From contig PS015130.1 of assembly GCA_048213135.1 (NCBI GenBank), forward strand, positions 3,584-55,444: a stretch of 51,861 nucleotides of DNA. The letters run 5' to 3'. Shown here piece after piece: positions 45,034 through 51,861 of this stretch. The position numbers and the translations under genes are program-made. The stretch's first letter is position 1. Every line of letters begins with the position of its first letter. This DNA is from Reclinomonas americana ATCC 50394 (taxonomy: Eukaryota; Jakobida; Jakobea; Jakobida). Under the pieces are notes generated by a model, which was given only the letters and a program-made list of their open reading frames with translations, did no database searches and was not told the origin of the DNA.

Positions 45034-48000
45034 TTATAGTATTCCCGGATGAGCACAACTAACTGCCTTGTTTAAAGCCTCTACAATGTCCATTGCCTGC
45101 CACAACCGAACAGAGTGAGTAGTATTCTCCAGCAACCAACTTATGCAGGCAGGTGACAGACAGCAGCACAGACCTCCCTCTCCGACGGCGCGAAAAATAC
45201 ACACGAATAGTCGGGTTTCCGCCGTTCCACCATGAACCCGCTGCCCTGCAAGATGCCTGCACTCACACAATGAGCGACAGATGTGACGTGCACGCTGTCC
45301 CACACTAGCTCCCACGGACCAGCACGCATGTCGTCTGGAATCACTCGCGATGCCGCCAAAGGCACACCGTTGAGCATGAGTGGAACGACATCGTTCTTGC
45401 GACGAGAGCCAATGCTGAAACGCCTAAAATCGCGGCTCACCACCAGCACTGCAAGTTGAACGTACGCACACGCGTTTCACGTCATGGACAGTAGAGGGAC
45501 AGCAACAAATGAAAAAATACGTGCACCAACCGTCGCTAAAGAGAATCAGTGTGGCTGGCTTGGTCTGCGTCTGCACATTGGCCTTTTGCCGTGCAGCCAC
45601 TTTCTCCACTGTGAACTGGTGGAGCAGGCGGCGAGATGGTACATCGGCCGTCATACCCAGCTGCTCCTGCATCTCCTGCACCTTCAGTCGGTTGTCGAAC
45701 TCGCTGCGCACGAGGGGGGAGTCAGAAGAGAGACAAGCACTCCGTCGCACAGCAGCAGTAACGCACTCTTTCCTCTGGTCGACATTGTGTGCAATGGTGC
45801 GCAGCACATCGAGTGCCGACGTGATCATTTCCACTTCGTCGTCCTCCTGCAACACCTCGGCCGAACCGCCGCCAAACTGCGCCACCGGTCTGTACGTACG
45901 CAGTCCTCGTGGAGTGTAATCCAGAACCGTCTGGGACACGGCATGCATGTCATCCAAATGAGACGAGAGAGAGAGACAGAAGCAAGGTACAAACCTGCAC
46001 GAGCAACGTGTATCGCGCGATGCGCTGAATCGGCTTGATCAGCTGCGTGCACGCCGTCCGTGTGAGTCTTGCACAAGGGAGACAAACGAGTGCACTTGAA
46101 TGGTGAGAGCCCACAAACCTGCGCCTCAATATCGAGGCCCTTGCTCAGCGGATGTCGACGCGCCGCATCCAGAATCTCCGAGAACCCAGGTCGCTCCTTG
46201 GCCAGCTTGAGGAACAACGATACAATGTTGGCATGATGCTGCGCGTAGGTCACATACAGCCTGTGCACCAACACAGTTAAGGAACACGGAGAGAAGAGAG
46301 AAGGGAATGCGTGGACGTCAGGCACACCTCAGCGGCTGCACGTGCTGCAACAGAATGTAGCCGAGCGGGAGCTCGCGGTTGACCTCCCACCAGTCGTCTG
46401 GCTGCATGGTCGCCGACTCGGTTCGCGCGCGATCGAGTGCTGGATTGAGTACAGCCTGCAGTGCCTCCAGCAGCGACAACTGGCGCGGATTCGATATGGA
46501 AGTCGACGCGCTCGGAGGACTGCCAGTCGGCGAACCGACGCTTGACGATGGCGACGATGTGTGTCGCGACGACGACGACGGTGAGCCGAGAGAGCGAGGC
46601 GGGGACGAGGGAGATGCACCACCATCGGCAATACTTCGCAGAATGCTGCAGAGACCAGTCAAGCAGCTATAAGAGGCGACAGCGCAACGACATGCGCACA
46701 GACCTCGAGGTGATGGAAGGAGGTGCCGGGTGCAAGCGACGAATGAGCTGCATAATAATACCCCATACAGCACAAATCAGACACTTCGACAAATCACATG
46801 GTTTCCCCGGCACAATCGCAACGTTGATCTCGTTGAAGAGTGACGCCAGGACGCGGTCGGGGATGCGCAAAGATGCCTGTTGTTCGCGAATCGGCTGCTC
46901 GTACAACGCGTGGATCTGTGGGAACGCACAATCGCGCAGTCGGTCTCCGGTCACTGCCTAAGTACGCACACTGACGGGTACAAACCACTTCCAGTGCGGT
47001 CACATACTCGGCCTCCGTTGTCACAATCTCGCGAATGATCTGCGGGTGTGACAGCATTTTTCAGCGATGCACATGATCAGAGAGGATCGAGGACACGCAC
47101 ACGCACGCACCTTGGTTCGTCTCTCCAACTTGGGCACCAGTGCTGCCACAGCGTCGGCCGCAATGTCGCGTTCATTGGCCCGCGTGAAGGCCTCGACATC
47201 GGAAATGGTGTAAAACATGGCACTCGCATGTTGCACCCTGTCACGAGACATGGACGCACAGTCAGTCTGACAGATGGACGACGGTCACCATAAGATGTTC
47301 AGCCGCACCACTGCATCATGTTGTTGAACAGACGGTCGGCGGTGACGTCGGCCAAGTGGTGTGCGTGGTCTAGAATGAGTTGGCGCAGCTGCAGAACTGC
47401 GTCCGCAAAGTCTGGATTCGGCACTTGGCGAGTGGAGGCACCGGCCATTGGTCGCGCGACGCTGTCCAGGGACGACTCCGACACCGTGGCCTGCATGCCA
47501 AAGGACGAATGAGAAACGAGATGCACGATGGCCAATTAGGCACAGAGATGGCGCACCGGTGGCACGAGAACCAGCGTGTTCTGGTCGATGCGCAGGAACT
47601 CGTCTAGGTTGTCAAACTGCTGTTCGTGAGCAGAGGCCGTCAACAGGCCTTGCATTCGACTGCGCCAGCGAAGCACCGTCGCTTCCTCGTCAGGAGACGG
47701 CACGTCGCGCAACACAAAGATGATGCGTGGCGGCTCCGCCCGCATGCGAGTCTGTGCGCTCAAAACAATGAGACACCTTCCAACCTGAGCTGCACACCCG
47801 TATCAGCGCGTACCTGATTAACAGCAAACACACATGCGTCGCAGAGTCCTTGCAGCGAGGCGCGTTCTCGACCATTGAACAGCACGACGTTGGAGCACGA
47901 CAACGACAGAATGGTTAGTCGCTGATCAAAGGCCGACATGCTGCAGTAGAATTCACTAAGATGAGCCACAAACTATGCAGCAGGTACCTGCGCGCACGCA

Positions 48001-51000
48001 ATCACACACCTCAAACCGGGCACGCCAGATGCACTAATGTTAGTGTCGCCCACTCGCAAACCCTCCGTGTCAATCAACAAAATATCGGTAGCGCCCGGCG
48101 TAGGACCTCGCTTGTACGACAAGAAGATGCCGCGTGTTTGGCGATCTGCGTGGCAACTGATGAGTATCATCCACGGTGTCATCTTGCGCCGACAAAAGAG
48201 CACACACTCACGAGTGGAGACGCGGAACTCGGAGCCAAACAGCGCATTCAAGAGCGTCGATCTGCGGTCGCACATGAGGGTAAGTCGGAAGACGGCAACA
48301 GTAAAAGTCAACGCTCCGCACGCAACTTGCCGGACTGCCGCGGACCCACCACCGTGACGACCAGCAGCTTACCAGCGTTCTGCTGACTGCCCGACAGATG
48401 CTCCAACGCACGACCGACAAACTGCACAAACCGTGTGAGCGGGGAGTGCGTAACTTGAGTAAAGCGTGCAACTTGCCACGCCGCCTCACCTCACGATCCA
48501 GCTGCAGAAACTCCTCGTTGACCAATTGCATTGGTGCGCCTCCGGCGATCCACTGGCTGTACCGATCGACGAGGACGTCAGACTGCGGACGCAGTGTGAG
48601 TACCACGCAGAATTATAGACTGGCCAGTGAAAGTCGCGCGCGTACCGAAAGCAGCGTGCCAATAGAGGGAACACGGCCGCGCCGCATGGCGTCCATGGCT
48701 ATCAACTCCGCAAAGAAGTGGTCCACAGTAATGTCGATTTCATCGCGCCGATATCTCCATCTCACAAGCATGTCGCGCGCAGCTTGCAACTGCTGGGCGA
48801 TATCGGTCTGGGAACTACGGCGACGGGCCTGTCGATCCATCAACGAAGCGACTGAGCTGGGTAGAAAGGGAACGCACACACAATTTACAAGCACATTCAC
48901 GCACCTGTAGCTGTGCCTCCAGAGCCATTTCGTGTCGCGCAATGTGCCCGTCCACATCCTTCAACTTGGTACCCTTCCACTCCTCTAGCTTGCGTTCAAA
49001 CTCACGCACCGCATCGAGGTCCTGTGATGACGACAGTCACACATGAGCAACCGCAATCAGGGGGGCAAACACAACGACACACACCCCTGCCGTCAACAGC
49101 TCGGAGAACAGTCGGACAATGGCGGTGGGCCCGGACGGAATGACCATGGGCTCAGCCGACGATGCTGACGCGTGCGCCACATCGTACACCGACTCCACAG
49201 AGTCAGCCGCCGGTCCATCTACTCGCGACTTGTTCTGATCGCAAAAAAAAATGAGTTGCCAAACGCGTCCCGACGCACAATACATACACACAACAGCTTA
49301 CCTGCATGACCCATTTGCTGTGCACCTTGATGTGCGGGAACAGGTTAGATCGGAAGAGGCCGTCGGCGATGCGCACCTGCGCCAGCAGCTCCGGTGTCCG
49401 ACTGCTGGCGGTGAAAAATGCTGGCGTCGGCAGCGATAATGCGTACGGACCCTCCCGCTGCAGCGGTTCCAGATCCGACACCTGCACACAATCGGTCTGT
49501 GAGCAGCGCGTACGCAGAGAGAACGTGAGAGAGTGAAACGTGTGGCACACCAGACGAGCAAATGACGCGAGCGGATGAAGTGAGCGTGAGCCCGCAGCCG
49601 CACTGCCGGAAACATGCAAACTCTCGTCCAGTGCCTCGAAGAAAGTGCGCGCGAGCGGGGCCATCTCTGCCTGTCGCTCGGTACCTCGCAAAGCTCGGAG
49701 CGACGCCGACACCGTAATGGCGTGCAGTCGACGCCGCAACGGAGCCGCCAACACCCGCAGCACCGAGTCAACAGTCTGCTGGTGCACAGCGTCGTCGTAA
49801 TCGTGCCAGATGAAAAAGACACGCACGCGTCGCGGCAACGCCTGCAGCAGCTGCTGCAGCTCCTTGTCGGCCATTTGTGCCGCAGATGTAAAGTCGTTGG
49901 CGGTCACGTGCACCAGCACACCGGCAGCCAATCTGCCGAGTCGGTACGCCAACGCCTCCAATCCTATCAGCCGGACAACAAAAAAACAAGACGCAAACGT
50001 GAGCGACAATGTGCGTGATGATCATGGGAGGGCGGGTGGGCGGACAAGCACACCTCCGTGAACAGAACCGTGAAAGTCGGCCATATGGAGAGTCTGCGTG
50101 CCGGAGGAGCCGAGTGACAGTTGCACGCTGCGAAACAGCATTCGCTCAGCAACAAATGCATTGAAGAACAGGGGAGGCGACATGAATGAATACCTTGGCG
50201 CATGAAGCGCCGAGTTGATATTGGTGTCGAATGCAGTGCACGGTCCCAGGTTGAGCAGGCTGTTCAGGAACGCCGACTTTCCGATGCCAGTCGTGCTGTC
50301 CGAGCCGAAGGACACAAACAGAGGCAGACCGGCGCGGAGTGGCATAGACAATGCACCATGCAGTGAACGCAGCGGCACACGGACCGATGGCGGCTGCAGG
50401 CCTGTACCAAGCATTAGCTGCACGCACAGAGAGGACTTTCGCGCAATGCCATGCGGAGCTGCGAACGAACCCGGTGAATCCTCAGTGGTGACCGAGAGTG
50501 CGGGGAACGCAAGTGGCAGCGGCATGCGCAACCGCGCCATCAGCGAATACACGCGTCCGTGATCTGACTGCGACGCCGATGTGAGGATGCCGACAGCGAC
50601 CTCCAGAAGCGAGATCTCGCGCGGCATAAGTGTCTGCGCGTTCTCCACGGCGAAGCGATCGAGCTCGGCATGCAGCGTGGCCATCACCTCGGTCCACGGC
50701 ACCGATCGCTGCAGCGTGTGCACGAGCACCGGCGTGAGAGCACGAATGAGACCGCATCCCATCGGCTTGCCGCTCTTGTAGGCGGCAGCCACCTGCATTT
50801 GGAGGTGTCAGAAACACTGCACAACACACACACATGAAAAAGCCGCGCGCACACGCAACAATGTCACTGGTGAGAACTGGCGGGTCAATGTCGAGGAACA
50901 TGAGCGGCGACAATGGTTCCACGCGCTGCACGCCTTGAACGCCGTTGAGAATCAACTGGAGAACCTCCAGCTGCTCGGCTGTGGGAGTGAGCAAACAGCG

Positions 51001-51861
51001 GTTGTGAGTTGCTGAACATAACTAGGTAGTACAAGGACCACGACGGCAACACGTACTCTTGCTGCGATCTGCCTCCCAAATCTGGTGCACACGACGCGGC
51101 AGGTACTTGTCGCCATCCTCAAAGGCCGCCGACCACGTTGTCATGGCTGGCGACGATGACTGCCCGTTGGAATCGTCGGGCGCAAACAGCATGTCGGCGA
51201 TGCGCGCACGCACATCGTCGGACGCCTGCGGATCCCACGGACTCATTTCGGGCGAGGTGCGCGACAAGTCTCCCTGATTCTGGATCGAAACATTCGACAG
51301 GTCCACACTTCGACCGACATGCTCGAGAGCGGCATGATGCGGTCGAACAGCCGGACCGTGCGAGACCGCAGGCGAAGCGGCAGACGGCGGCGATGGCGGC
51401 ACCACAAGTGCCGGCTTGAGCGCCTGCGATGGTGGCTCGGGCGAGTACGGTGGCGGCGGTGATTGTGGCACCAACAACATGGGTGTCTCAATCATGTGCC
51501 GCATCGGCGCCGCACCGTCGACGCTGGAGCGTGGATTGGTGATTGTTCCAGCAGCAGCAGATGGCGCAAGATTCGAGGCCCGTGGAGGTGGAATTGCAGA
51601 CGATTGCGCGGTAGGTAGTCGTACCCCCGCGGCATTGACAACGGGAGCCGAAATGGCACGTGCGGGCGGATTGCCGCCTGGCACACTGAGAGTAGACTCG
51701 GAGGACGCAATCGCGCCGCCGGGCGGAACCATCTGCGGTGCCGACCGGCAGTGAGGAACGTAATGGTGGCGGCAGAGACAATCACACGGAATGCGCACAC
51801 CTGCACAGTGGATCCTGAACGGAAAGAGCGAAACATGGATGGACGATTTGCCGCCGATGGC
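45034..51861 (-). CDS. Two GBP/VLIG-type GTPase modules fused to a RhoGEF DH-PH module, 5' partial
   Basis: One minus-strand gene; I followed phase across about 24 exons, with one ambiguous join near 48.85-48.9 kb. Order from the N-terminus: a Cys/His cluster (IPCDCLCRHHYVPHC, possibly AN1-like), a Ser/Pro-rich linker, GTPase module 1 (G1 GSDSTTGIGKSAFLNSLL at 50.27-50.31 kb; G3-like MADFHGS), a helical stretch (EFERKLEEWKGTKLKDVDGH), GTPase module 2 (G1 VVGPRQSGKSTLLNALFG split by an intron at 48262-48326; G3 DILLIDTEGLR; RD motif FVLRDVP), then DH (CR1 IIREIVTTE|AEYVTALEV; GLDIEAQ|LIKPIQRIARYTLLVQ) and PH (TLILFSDVLVVSRDFRRF; last helix AMDIVEALNKAV). DTEG and RD place module 2 in the GBP/atlastin/VLIG superfamily. 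The DH is predicted to activate a Rho-family GTPase at membranes. A Ser-rich insert sits inside the DH. Module 1 lacks an RD motif and may be inactive. Confidence 0.82.

Overview
The window is nuclear DNA from a unicellular eukaryote. It is gene-dense and has short introns (about 45-150 nt, GT-AG). Coding sequence is GC-rich, and introns and spacers are full of CT/CA/GA simple repeats. Bacteria are excluded by the COP9 signalosome subunit CSN5, a Rhesus-type ammonium transporter, an F-box/armadillo protein, a RhoGEF (DH-PH) gene and pervasive introns. I cannot name the lineage. The gene set (Rh protein, GPI-phospholipase D-like enzyme, glutaminase, FkbM methyltransferase, dynamin-superfamily GTPase) would suit a free-living heterotrophic protist. 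Six N-gaps interrupt the scaffold, mostly beside microsatellites.

Layout. 0-10 kb: a glutaminase (+) converges on a very large ankyrin-repeat gene (-), whose 13 exons join in phase from 9584 to 2116. 9.8-12 kb: adenylosuccinate synthetase is split, with its C-terminal half on + and its N-terminal exons on -, on either side of a 574-N gap; this looks like a misoriented contig. 12-14.6 kb: a proline-rich hypothetical gene and an AT-richer spacer. 14.6-19.2 kb: CSN5 (-), with a 742-nt intron of almost pure polypurine/polypyrimidine, is divergent from a secreted protein gene (+). 19.2-23.6 kb: a Rh ammonium transporter (-) is divergent from an intronless NmrA-like gene (+). 24.3-26.9 kb: a tiny collagen-like Gly-X-Y gene (-) starts 64 bp from an FkbM methyltransferase (+). 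26.9-36.3 kb: a tandem-domain GT32-like glycosyltransferase (-), a GPI-PLD-like enzyme (-), a candidate circularly permuted tRNA gene, and a nucleotide-sugar transferase (+). 37-45 kb: an F-box/LRR/armadillo gene and a secreted glycosidase-like gene, both +. 45-51.9 kb: a minus-strand gene joining two GTPase modules of GBP/VLIG type to a RhoGEF DH-PH module; it is open at the right edge.

Functional themes are inferred. Glutaminase releases ammonia, adenylosuccinate synthetase feeds purine synthesis, and the Rh protein moves ammonia across membranes. The 24.8-45 kb stretch is rich in secretory-pathway enzymes with signal peptides (FkbM methyltransferase, two glycosyltransferases, GPI-PLD-like, glycosidase-like). 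Nothing suggests an operon; these are separate genes.

The strongest second-look items are the GTPase-GTPase-DH-PH fusion, the permuted tRNA candidate at about 33.0-33.16 kb, the strand-split adenylosuccinate synthetase and the microexon-coded collagen-like protein. Exon boundaries were placed by eye from GT/AG sites, reading-frame phase and family conservation; most should be right to within a base or two, but none has transcript support.
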